A stretch of 14,075 bases of DNA, taken from contig CAZQEC010000027.1 of NCBI GenBank assembly GCA_964591565.1, positions 1 to 14,075 on the forward strand, given 5' to 3'. The notes below the pieces were generated by a model. It ran no database searches, was not told the origin of the DNA, and saw only the letters and a list, made by a program, of their open reading frames with translations. A program made the translations under genes and the position numbers. Shown piece after piece: positions 1 through 7,056 of the stretch. Positions within the stretch are counted from its first letter, which is position 1. The number at the start of each line of letters is the position of its first letter. This DNA comes from CAZQEC01 sp964591565. Its GTDB lineage: Bacteria > Patescibacteriota > UBA1384 > CAJBMM01.

Positions 1-48
1 TTCAGACATTGAAAAGGACTTATTATGAATAAGTTTATGCAGATAATT

Positions 49-77
49 TTGACAGCCGGGCGTTGTCGAGATAGAGT
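49..77 (+). promoter_or_regulatory. Sigma70-type promoter for radA-yacL
   Basis: A perfect TTGACA (49-54) is followed after 17 bases by TAGAGT (72-77, 4 of 6 matches to TATAAT). A purine-rich ribosome site GAGG (85-88) lies 9 bases before the radA ATG at 98. Bases 63-70 (TTGTCGAG) can pair imperfectly with 82-92, which contain that ribosome site, so the leader could fold back on it. The boxes are seen in the sequence; their use as a promoter is inferred. Confidence 0.55.
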
Positions 78-97
78 AAAGCTCGAGGACAATCTAT

Positions 98-319
98 ATG
101 CCAAGTTCAATTTATGTTTGTCAGCAGTGCGGTAAAACCTACCCGAAGTGGCAGGGGAAATGTGATGAATGCGACGCTTGGAGTAGTTTGTCGCAAGAAG
201 TGAGTGTCACTAGGTCGGGATCAAAACATTCGATATTAAATATTGTCTCTACTACCCTTTCCGCTGTCAAACGTGAGAAAGTAACGCGGATGCCAACCGG
301 CATTCCAGATTTTGATTAA
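98..319 (+). CDS. radA: RadA N-terminal zinc-ribbon fragment, ended by an in-frame TAA
   Basis: This is the amino-terminal part of the DNA repair/recombination protein RadA (Sms), a RecA-like helicase that promotes branch migration of recombination intermediates in the cytoplasm. The four-cysteine zinc ribbon is intact (CQQCGK at residues 8-13, then CDECDAW at 22-28), and the linker runs to IPTGIPDFD-like sequence (here MPTGIPDFD), which in the family leads straight into VLGGG and the Walker A motif. TAA at 317-319 stops the frame exactly there, and the same frame continues at 320 with VLGGGIVPGS. The reading frame is therefore interrupted by one codon and is not frameshifted. The ATG has a GAGG ribosome site 9 bases upstream. 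Whether the 73-residue peptide is made and stable is unknown; a point mutation or base-calling error is equally possible. Confidence 0.8.
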   Translation: MPSSIYVCQQCGKTYPKWQGKCDECDAWSSLSQEVSVTRSGSKHSILNIVSTTLSAVKREKVTRMPTGIPDFD

Positions 320-1390
320 GTGCTGGGTGGAGGGATCGTGCCCGGTTCCATTATGCTGCTCGGTGGTGAGCCCGGCATCGGTAAGTCAACTATCCTCTTA
401 CAAATGGCGGAGCACGTTCAAGACACCGCCTACATTACGGGCGAAGAATCACTCGAACAGGTATCAATTCGAGCCGATCGTCTCGACGTCAAGACCGATA
501 TTGAAATGGTGCAAGAGACCGATATTGACAGCATAATCTCTTATCTCGAATCGCGGCGGCCAAAAGTAGCCATTATTGATTCCATTCAAACCATGTTGTC
601 AACCGATTTTCCTGGGGTGGCGGGTAGTATAGTCCAAGTACGAAGCTCAGCGCAAAGGTTGCAGATATTGGCTAAATCAAGTGGTATCGCAATTATATTG
701 GTTGGGCATGTCACCAAAGAAGGCACCATTGCCGGGCCGCGCACACTTGAGCACATCGTTGACGTTGTTCTATCCTTTGAGGGTGACGCTTTTCAAAACT
801 CACGTATTTTACGGGGGTTAAAAAATCGGTTCGGCGCCACCAATGAAGTGGCTATATTAGAGATGACGGAAAAAGGACTTATTCCAGTGCTCAATCCTTC
901 GGCGCTGTTTCTCTCCACTCATCCGGAAAGCGTGCCTGGCAGTGTAGTGACGGCTGTGTTGGAAGGTAGGCGCCCGATATTGGTGGAGGTGCAAGCACTG
1001 ACGGTTATTACCTCATTTGGTTATCCCAAAAGAACCGCTTCCGGCCTTGATGTTAATCGGCTTAATATTCTCATTGCGGTTTTGCAACGTCGGGCCGGGC
1101 TAAATTTGAGCAATATGGACGTCTACGTTAATATCGTTGGCGGCATTCGTGTGCAAGATCCTGCCATAGATTTAGCGGTCTGTATCGCCGTTGCCTCTGG
1201 CGTCACTAATCGACCATTGGCTAAAGAATATGTGGTGCTTGGTGAAGTCGGGTTATTAGGCGAGGTACGGGTTGTGGCTCGACAAAAGGAACGCTTGGTT
1301 GAAGCGAAAAAGCTCGGGTTTTCTAAAAGTATTAACGCCACCACGGTTGCCGATGCAATTGCTCGTTTATTACCAAAGGATAAAAAATGA
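320..1390 (+). CDS. radA: RadA ATPase and Lon-like domains (downstream part of interrupted radA)
   Basis: This is the remainder of RadA in the same frame after the TAA at 317-319. Counted from the GTG at 320, Walker A is GEPGIGKST (residues 16-24), Walker B lies in VAIIDSIQ (83-90), and the RadA-specific KNRFG motif is at 168-172. The C-terminal third is the Lon-protease-like P domain (GLDVNRL, GGIRVQDPAIDLA, LGEVGLLGEVR) and is complete. With the upstream 73 residues the total is about 430 residues, a normal length for the family. The GTG at 320 abuts the stop (TAAGTG), so termination-reinitiation could yield a second polypeptide, but no clear ribosome site precedes it. Nothing downstream of the stop looks decayed, which argues for a recent lesion, a sequencing error or continued function. 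The gene overlaps the next gene by 4 bases (ATGA). Confidence 0.88.
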   Translation: MLGGGIVPGSIMLLGGEPGIGKSTILLQMAEHVQDTAYITGEESLEQVSIRADRLDVKTDIEMVQETDIDSIISYLESRRPKVAIIDSIQTMLSTDFPGVAGSIVQVRSSAQRLQILAKSSGIAIILVGHVTKEGTIAGPRTLEHIVDVVLSFEGDAFQNSRILRGLKNRFGATNEVAILEMTEKGLIPVLNPSALFLSTHPESVPGSVVTAVLEGRRPILVEVQALTVITSFGYPKRTASGLDVNRLNILIAVLQRRAGLNLSNMDVYVNIVGGIRVQDPAIDLAVCIAVASGVTNRPLAKEYVVLGEVGLLGEVRVVARQKERLVEAKKLGFSKSINATTVADAIARLLPKDKK

Positions 1391-2316
1391 TTATTGATGA
1401 GAACCAATCAGTGCTTTTTGTGATCATTCTAGGTATTGCTTTGGTGGCTTTGTTCATTACCCGTCGTTTGATGAAGTCGTCGTTTCCATTCGTGTTTATT
1501 GGCATCGTTGGCTTGATCTTGGGCTTGCTCGTAGGAGCACTTTTGGCCATTCCAGTGGGGCGATTACCGGGTGATTACGGCAAATGGTTGCCCATGATTG
1601 TGCATATTTTTGCGACGGTGGCGGTGCTCGATCTGTTTTTGGGTCAGGCGCGCGGATTTTCGCGTTATTTTCGCTCAGTCACTACTGGCAATACCGAAAT
1701 TGGCGGCATCAATCTCAATCTTTTACCGGAGATATTGCTCGATACCTCATCCATTATTGACGGACGCATTTTGGAGGTGGCCGAGACCGGTTTTATGATG
1801 ATGCCATTTGCGGTGCCGACGTTTGTAATTGATGAATTGCAAGCGTTGGCCGACAGTCGGGACAACGTCAAACGCGACAAGGGCAAGCGCGGTTTAGAAA
1901 TTTTAGAGGCACTTAAGAATAGCAGTAAAATTGTACTACGGGTTTTGGATCAGAAAAATGTTAAGGGCAGTGGGGTAGACGCCAAATTAATTTGGTTGGC
2001 TAAAGATTTGGGCAGTCGTATTATCACTACCGATACGGCGTTGAATCGCTCGGCCACTATTCAAGGAGTTGTGGTGTTAAATCTAAATGATGTCGCTGGC
2101 GCGTTGAAATCAATTATTTATCCCGGCGAAGTGTTGCATATCACTGTTGCCCAAAGAGGCAAAGAGCGAGGTCAGGGGATCGGTTATATGGCCGACGGTA
2201 GTATGGTCGTGATTGAAGAGGGAGACAAACTGGTTGGCAAAGAAGTTAATTGTAAGGTGGTGAGAGTGTTTCAAACCTCAAGCGGTAGAATGTTGTTCGC
2301 GGAATTAGAAAAGTAA
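1387..2316 (+). CDS. Membrane-anchored PIN-TRAM domain protein (YacL family)
   Basis: A 309-residue protein with three hydrophobic segments (about 8-25, 34-58 and 68-86) and then a cytoplasmic PIN nuclease-like domain. The PIN acidic residues are visible as D119 (LLDTSSIIDGRI), E150 (VIDEL), D198 (GVDAKLI) and D216 (TTDTALN). A C-terminal TRAM RNA-binding domain spans about 246-308. This is the architecture of Bacillus YacL, whose exact substrate is not settled in general; an RNase-type role is inferred from the PIN fold. The ATG overlaps the radA stop as ATGA, implying translational coupling. In Firmicutes yacL commonly follows radA and disA; here disA is absent between them. The gene ends one base before the stop of the convergent msrA. 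Confidence 0.85.
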   Translation: MIIDENQSVLFVIILGIALVALFITRRLMKSSFPFVFIGIVGLILGLLVGALLAIPVGRLPGDYGKWLPMIVHIFATVAVLDLFLGQARGFSRYFRSVTTGNTEIGGINLNLLPEILLDTSSIIDGRILEVAETGFMMMPFAVPTFVIDELQALADSRDNVKRDKGKRGLEILEALKNSSKIVLRVLDQKNVKGSGVDAKLIWLAKDLGSRIITTDTALNRSATIQGVVVLNLNDVAGALKSIIYPGEVLHITVAQRGKERGQGIGYMADGSMVVIEEGDKLVGKEVNCKVVRVFQTSSGRMLFAELEK

Positions 2317-2317
2317 T

Positions 2318-2860
2318 TTATTTTATTAAGTGCGAGAACTGTTGTCTCAATTTGGCAATTTTTGGGTTAATGATGGCTTGACAGTACGCCGAATCAGGAT
2401 TTTTGGCAGAGTATTGTTGATGATAGTTTTCGGCGGGATAAAAATGATCAAATTTAGCGATCTCGGTGAGAATCGGTCGGTCAAATACGCGGTCACGCTC
2501 GAGCTGATTTTTGACCGATTCCGCGACGCGCTTTTGATCTTCATTGTGATATAAAATAATTGACCGATACTGTGATCCAACATCGGCGCCCTGCCTATTT
2601 TTTGTGGTCGGAATGTGAGTCAAGAAAAATATCCCTACTAATTGGCCAAACGTAATAATTTGATCATCAAACGATATTCGTACAACTTCAGCGTGCCCAG
2701 TTGCACCCGAACTAACCGCATCGTAGTTTGGATTCTCTGTCGCACCGCCAGCGTAGCCTGATTCTACTTCGATCACGCCTTTAAGGGCGCTAAACACTGC
2801 CTCTGTGCACCAAAAACAGCCGCCACCAAAAGTAGCCAATTTAAGATTAGAATGTGGCAT
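2318..2860 (-). CDS. msrA: Peptide methionine-(S)-S-oxide reductase MsrA
   Basis: Reduces methionine-S-sulfoxide in oxidised proteins back to methionine, a cytoplasmic repair activity dependent on thioredoxin-like reductants. The signature GCFWCTEAVF lies near the start and carries the catalytic cysteine. Other family blocks follow: SGYAGG, GHAEVVRI, ILYHNEDQ and YHQQY. The C-terminal tail has a further cysteine (AYCQAI) that could act as resolving cysteine. I chose the ATG at 2860 (180 residues, MPHSNLKLATFGGG); a GTG at 2872 would add four residues. Either start overlaps the end of the penicillin-binding protein gene (14 or 26 bases), so the two are probably one transcript with coupled translation. 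Pairing a cell-wall enzyme with a Met-repair enzyme may be incidental. Confidence 0.92.
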   Translation of the reverse strand: MPHSNLKLATFGGGCFWCTEAVFSALKGVIEVESGYAGGATENPNYDAVSSGATGHAEVVRISFDDQIITFGQLVGIFFLTHIPTTKNRQGADVGSQYRSIILYHNEDQKRVAESVKNQLERDRVFDRPILTEIAKFDHFYPAENYHQQYSAKNPDSAYCQAIINPKIAKLRQQFSHLIK

Positions 2861-5726
2861 CTTCAGTTGCACCGCTAATTCCGATAGTTGAGTTTTTGCT
2901 GGTTAGGCGATAGTGATAAGTTTGCAATGGGTCTAGTCCGCTCACCACGATGGTATGGCTTAAAACATCACCCTTATTTTCTTTAACACTAGAGCTGTAG
3001 GCAGTGGTTAACCCGTATTCGACCAAACCATCGGCGGCCGGTGTCGTACTCCAAAAAATAGTGGCACTTGTGCGATCAGAAGAACGCACTGCGCTAACAC
3101 TAGATATAGCGACGGTGGCAGCTCCGTTGCGGGTGATGAAAATTGATGTCGCACTTTCCTCTTGATCTTGCAGGTCGCGTGCCACTGCTTTCATGGTATG
3201 GCGACCGTCAGTGAGCGAAGCGGTATCAAAATCGGCGGTCCATGGCGCGTTTGGTTGTGCAACCAAAATATCATCTATATATATAAACATGTGTGACACC
3301 CCAAATTTAGATTCGGCGTAAGATTGTAAAACAATTTTGCCACTGACGGTGGTGCCATTGACTGGCGAAACTACCGACACACTTAAACGGTCGGCGGCGG
3401 CGCTGGGATCATATTTGTCAGTTGGCACAGCTTGACCGGTAATGCCATTGTCATTCGCCCAGCGTAGAACTGGAAATTCCCAAACTGCGTCGGTTGGGCG
3501 TTCCGAATGAATAGTGGTGTAGACCTTGGTGGTCACTAAACTAGGCGGCGTGTCGTCGGTGGCTAATTTGGTTTGATCGGGTTTGTAAAGTTTAACACTT
3601 TTCCAAGCATCGTCGTCATCGGTCGGCATTTGCCACTCGGTACAGATATCACGCACAATATTTTCCGGCGGAGTGACGCTGGTCGGGCGTTTATTTGAAT
3701 ATTTAGCAACCGCACAATCTTTGATTGAATCTGGGCGCGTGAACTGTTCTTCGGGTTTGTTTTCGTGCGCTTTGGTCATAAAATCATGCCAAATAGGGGC
3801 GGCCGCCATGGCTCCAGCACCAGTCCGAGCCATCTCCTTGTTATTATTGTTACCGACCCAGACCGCTGTGGTAATTTGGGGGGTGAAGCCGATCGTCCAG
3901 GCGTCGCGATAGTTTGAAGTAGTGCCGGTTTTTGCTGCCACTGTGCGCCCGGGCAAAGTCAGGGGTGAACGCGCACCGAAGGTTGGGGTGCGGGCGTCAT
4001 TATCAGATAAAATGCTGGATATTTCGTAAGCGATGCCAGAGTCAAGCACCTGCTTGGGTTGATCTTTCCATTCTTGAATGACTTGACCGTTCTGGTCTTC
4101 GATTTTTAGGATGCCAGAAACGGGGTGTAAGTCGCCACCGTTGGCAAAAACGCTATAGGCGCCGACCATATCTACCATTTTGACTTCGGCCGCGCCTAAT
4201 ACCATGGCTAGCCCGTATTTATCGGGCTCGTCGAGCGTTGTTATGCCTAAATCTCTAGCAGTATCCACCGCTTCCTTTGTACCAGCTAACGCTTGGGATT
4301 TGATGGCCGATATGTTCAAAGACTGTCCGAGCGCATTGCGAATAGTCAGGGGGCCACGACCGCCGCCGGAGTAGTTGTGCGGCCATATTTCATTGCCGCG
4401 CGATTGATCGTAGGTACTTTCAAGATCAAAAATAGTACTGCCGGGGCTCCAATTTTTTTTGAACAGACTGGCATAAACGATCGGCTTAAAACTGGAACCA
4501 GGTTGACGATTTGAAGTAGTGACGTTGACTGAACCGAATTTTTTGTCATTGTAATTGACCGAACCAACCATGGCCAAAATTTGCCCAGTTTTAGTATCAA
4601 TGGACACCAAAGCGGCGTTTGACGCTTGAGTATTTTTGAAGATTGAGGGTGATTTATCGGAAATAATTTTTTCCGCCGTGCTTTGTAAATCAGAGTCGAG
4701 AGTGGTTGTGACTTTGTAGCCCTCGCTGGCTAAACGGCGCTCCCCGACCTGTCCACCGCCCAATAAATCAACCAGTTGTTCTCGAATATAAAAAACAAAG
4801 TGCGGGGACGTGATATTTTCTTTCGACTTCGCCACGCCGTCGAGAACTTCATACGTTTTAGCCGATTTAGCCATATCGTTTGAAATATAATTTTGATCAG
4901 CCAATTTTTGTAGCACTACGTCGCGCCGCCATTTTAGTTGATCATTTCGGTTGCCATAAGGGTTATAGTAAGTTGGCGCTTGAGGTAGCGAAACTAGCAT
5001 GGCAATTTGCGCCCAACGTTTGGCTTTTTCTTTGTCCTCGCTCGCTAGTGCCGGGTCGAGTTCTTTGGCGCTAACGCCGAAATAACCCAGCGCCGCCGAT
5101 TCAATGCCATAAAAATTATTGCCATAAGGAATCTCATTTAGATACAGAGTAATTATTTCATCCTTGCTATGAATTTGCTCAAACTCCAGCGCTAAAATAA
5201 CTTCCTTAATTTTACGGGTAAATGATTTTTTCTTGCCAACGTTGTCAATGGCATTTCTGACTAATTGTTGAGTAATGGTAGATCCACCTTGCGATTTATT
5301 GCCGCGAGTCACATCCACATAAATTGCCCGGGCGATGGCCCGAAAATTAACGCCGTGATGTGAATAATAATATCGGTCCTCAATTGCCACTGTGGCGTCT
5401 TTAACTGCTCTGGGAATATCGGCAGAGGTAATGACGGTCCGTCGCTCCTCGCCGTAAATATCGTTCAGTATTTTCCCATTACGATCATATATTTTGGTCG
5501 AGCCGGCGGGATGATACTGGGCAATTTGTCCGGGCTTTGGTAAATCAAACGAAAACACAATAACCATCACAATAAAGGCGGCCAATATGGCTCCAAATCC
5601 GATCAAGCCCAACTTAAATAGCCGTTTTTTAGACAAAGTGCGGCGCCCATTTTTAGTTTCAAATGGGGATAATTTTTTGAGACCGTACGGATTAACAAAT
5701 CGAGAAAAAAAAGTGTTTTTGGACAT
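2847..5726 (-). CDS. Bifunctional class A penicillin-binding protein (PBP1A-like) with C-terminal Ig and FN3-like domains
   Basis: A 959-residue peptidoglycan synthase that polymerises lipid II and cross-links the stem peptides outside the membrane. A lysine-rich cytoplasmic tail (1-37) precedes a single anchor (about 38-60). The GT51 glycosyltransferase domain has VAIEDRYYYSHHG (catalytic Glu116) and GGSTITQQLVRN (147-158). The transpeptidase domain has SSFK (nucleophile Ser411, Lys414), SLN (469-471) and KTGT (599-602), so both active sites look intact. After about residue 660 there are two cysteines (671 and 694) that could form a disulfide. Next come an Ig-like module (about 784-866) and a fibronectin-III/phosphatase-like module (about 870-957). 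That tail is longer than in typical PBP1A and may bind wall or surface polymers (inference). The ATG at 5726 lacks an obvious ribosome site. Confidence 0.93.
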   Translation of the reverse strand: MSKNTFFSRFVNPYGLKKLSPFETKNGRRTLSKKRLFKLGLIGFGAILAAFIVMVIVFSFDLPKPGQIAQYHPAGSTKIYDRNGKILNDIYGEERRTVITSADIPRAVKDATVAIEDRYYYSHHGVNFRAIARAIYVDVTRGNKSQGGSTITQQLVRNAIDNVGKKKSFTRKIKEVILALEFEQIHSKDEIITLYLNEIPYGNNFYGIESAALGYFGVSAKELDPALASEDKEKAKRWAQIAMLVSLPQAPTYYNPYGNRNDQLKWRRDVVLQKLADQNYISNDMAKSAKTYEVLDGVAKSKENITSPHFVFYIREQLVDLLGGGQVGERRLASEGYKVTTTLDSDLQSTAEKIISDKSPSIFKNTQASNAALVSIDTKTGQILAMVGSVNYNDKKFGSVNVTTSNRQPGSSFKPIVYASLFKKNWSPGSTIFDLESTYDQSRGNEIWPHNYSGGGRGPLTIRNALGQSLNISAIKSQALAGTKEAVDTARDLGITTLDEPDKYGLAMVLGAAEVKMVDMVGAYSVFANGGDLHPVSGILKIEDQNGQVIQEWKDQPKQVLDSGIAYEISSILSDNDARTPTFGARSPLTLPGRTVAAKTGTTSNYRDAWTIGFTPQITTAVWVGNNNNKEMARTGAGAMAAAPIWHDFMTKAHENKPEEQFTRPDSIKDCAVAKYSNKRPTSVTPPENIVRDICTEWQMPTDDDDAWKSVKLYKPDQTKLATDDTPPSLVTTKVYTTIHSERPTDAVWEFPVLRWANDNGITGQAVPTDKYDPSAAADRLSVSVVSPVNGTTVSGKIVLQSYAESKFGVSHMFIYIDDILVAQPNAPWTADFDTASLTDGRHTMKAVARDLQDQEESATSIFITRNGAATVAISSVSAVRSSDRTSATIFWSTTPAADGLVEYGLTTAYSSSVKENKGDVLSHTIVVSGLDPLQTYHYRLTSKNSTIGISGATEDATF

Positions 5727-5789
5727 TTTATATTAATTAATGATAAGAAAAAAAAGATACTATCTTATGGCGAAGAATAAATCAATAAC

Positions 5790-5818
5790 TTGAGTATACG
5801 TTACTTTTCGGCTATTGT
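5790..5818 (+). promoter_or_regulatory. Plus-strand promoter for tyrS-argS
   Basis: TTGAGT (5790-5795) and TATTGT (5813-5818) are spaced by 17 bases. Transcription would start near 5825, leaving a leader of about 14 bases with no strong ribosome site and no room for a T-box. The weaker -10 box makes this less certain than the opposing promoter. Confidence 0.35.
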
Positions 5819-5822
5819 CCAA
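5793..5822 (-). promoter_or_regulatory. Minus-strand promoter for the penicillin-binding protein
   Basis: Read on the minus strand, TTGGAC (5822-5817) and TATACT (5798-5793) are separated by 18 bases. They are good matches to a housekeeping promoter and face the PBP gene with a leader of about 60 bases. An AT-rich inverted repeat (ATAAGA 5743-5748 with TCTTAT 5763-5768) lies in that leader. It overlaps the proposed tyrS promoter on the other strand, so the two divergent transcripts may compete. Confidence 0.45.
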
Positions 5823-5838
5823 GTAGTAGTGAAAAAAA

Positions 5839-7056
5839 ATGAATAACGATCAAATTACAAATCTGCTTGAAAACACCGTTTCAACTATTATCGAGCGCCG
5901 AGATTTAGAGCAACAACTACGCTCCGGACGTTCTTTAAGAGTTTATTTAGGCGTTGATCCATCAAGCCCAGATATTCATCTTGGTCATGCGGTGGTGTTA
6001 TGGAAATTACGTCAATTTCAAGATTTAGGCCATCATGTTATTTTGCTAATCGGCGATTTTACCGCCCAAATTGGCGACCCCTCGGGGCGTACGACCAAAC
6101 GCACACCATTAACGCATGAGATAGTGTTACAAAATGCGCAAGATTATCAGCAAGCCGCGAGCAAAATTATTCGATTCGATGGCGACAATGCGGCTGAATT
6201 GAAATACAACAGCCATTGGTTATCAAAAATGACCTTGAAAGACATCATAAGCTTGTCGAGTCATTTTACAGTACAACAGATGATCGAGCGTGATATGTTC
6301 CAGGATCGCCTGAAAGCCGGACGCCCGATTGGCTTGCATGAGTTTTTGTATCCATTAATTGTCGGTATAGATTGCATTGAGCTTAATGTGGACGTAGAAG
6401 TGGGCGGGAATGATCAACTATTCAACATTAAAGCTGGACGCACCTTAATGGAAAAAGTCAATGGAAAGCGCAAGGTAGTGCTAACTTGCGATCTTCTAAC
6501 GGGATCAGACGGAACCAAAATGAGTAAATCAGCTGGCAACGCTATTTCTATTACCACTTCGCCCGATGATATGTTTGGCAAACTGATGGCGATAGATGAT
6601 AAATTAATCGAAGAATACGCTAGACTCTGTGCGGATATGAGCAATCATGAGCTTGAGAATCTATCTAAGCGTTTAAAATCGGGCGAAAATCCGCGCGACG
6701 TCAAAATGGATGTAGCAGAAAATATTGTGGCTCGCTACAACTTGGAGGAGGTGGCATCAAAAACGCGTGAAGATTTCATTATCACATTCTCCAAACGGAG
6801 CAATTTTAAGGGCGAAGCGAACGTTGAGGCATTTTTTCCAGCACCATTAGTAGAGATGCCGTTATTAGAATTAGTGGCGGTGATATCTGGTCAATCTAAC
6901 ACACAGTCGCGACGCTTGATTGAAGATGGGGCGGTAGATATTGATGAAGTCCAAGCCAAAGATCCAAAGAAGATGATTGATTTAAAACAGTCTTTGGTGA
7001 TTAAAATTGGCAAATATCGCCACATCCGCGTGCAACATTTAGATGGTGGAAAATAA
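5839..7056 (+). CDS. tyrS: Tyrosyl-tRNA synthetase
   Basis: Class I synthetase that charges tRNA-Tyr with tyrosine in the cytoplasm. At 405 residues it has the expected length and order: Rossmann catalytic domain with HLGH (47-50, the HIGH motif), the TyrZ-type block KLRQFQDLGH, IGDPSGR with Asp80, KMSKS (227-231), an anticodon-binding helical region, and a C-terminal S4 RNA-binding domain ending IRVQHLDGGK. Tyrosine-binding residues equivalent to Bacillus Tyr34, Asp78, Tyr169 and Asp176 appear as Tyr36, Asp80, Tyr171 and Asp178. The residue aligned with Gln173, which contacts the substrate amino group, is Val175 (YPLIVGIDC, where YPLxQGYDS is usual). The stop overlaps the start of argS by 14 bases. 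Confidence 0.94.
   Translation: MNNDQITNLLENTVSTIIERRDLEQQLRSGRSLRVYLGVDPSSPDIHLGHAVVLWKLRQFQDLGHHVILLIGDFTAQIGDPSGRTTKRTPLTHEIVLQNAQDYQQAASKIIRFDGDNAAELKYNSHWLSKMTLKDIISLSSHFTVQQMIERDMFQDRLKAGRPIGLHEFLYPLIVGIDCIELNVDVEVGGNDQLFNIKAGRTLMEKVNGKRKVVLTCDLLTGSDGTKMSKSAGNAISITTSPDDMFGKLMAIDDKLIEEYARLCADMSNHELENLSKRLKSGENPRDVKMDVAENIVARYNLEEVASKTREDFIITFSKRSNFKGEANVEAFFPAPLVEMPLLELVAVISGQSNTQSRRLIEDGAVDIDEVQAKDPKKMIDLKQSLVIKIGKYRHIRVQHLDGGK

Noticed and set aside
25..132. Short open frame of about 35 codons before and overlapping radA
   Set aside because: It spans the radA promoter and ribosome site, has no recognisable content and overlaps the conserved zinc-ribbon codons.
317..319. Stop-codon recoding as in Gracilibacteria/SR1
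   Set aside because: Those lineages reassign TGA to glycine. This is TAA, and TGA ends radA (1388-1390) and the GIY-YIG gene (12374-12376) normally.
4346..4600. Open frame inside the PBP gene on the same strand, and similar antisense frames such as 10635-10961 (+) and 7723-7974 (-)
   Set aside because: They lie wholly inside genes with strong family motifs in another frame and show no recognisable protein features.
5727..5838. T-box riboswitch upstream of tyrS
   Set aside because: The whole divergent gap is 112 bases, the likely leader about 14, and no T-box sequence or specifier stem is visible.
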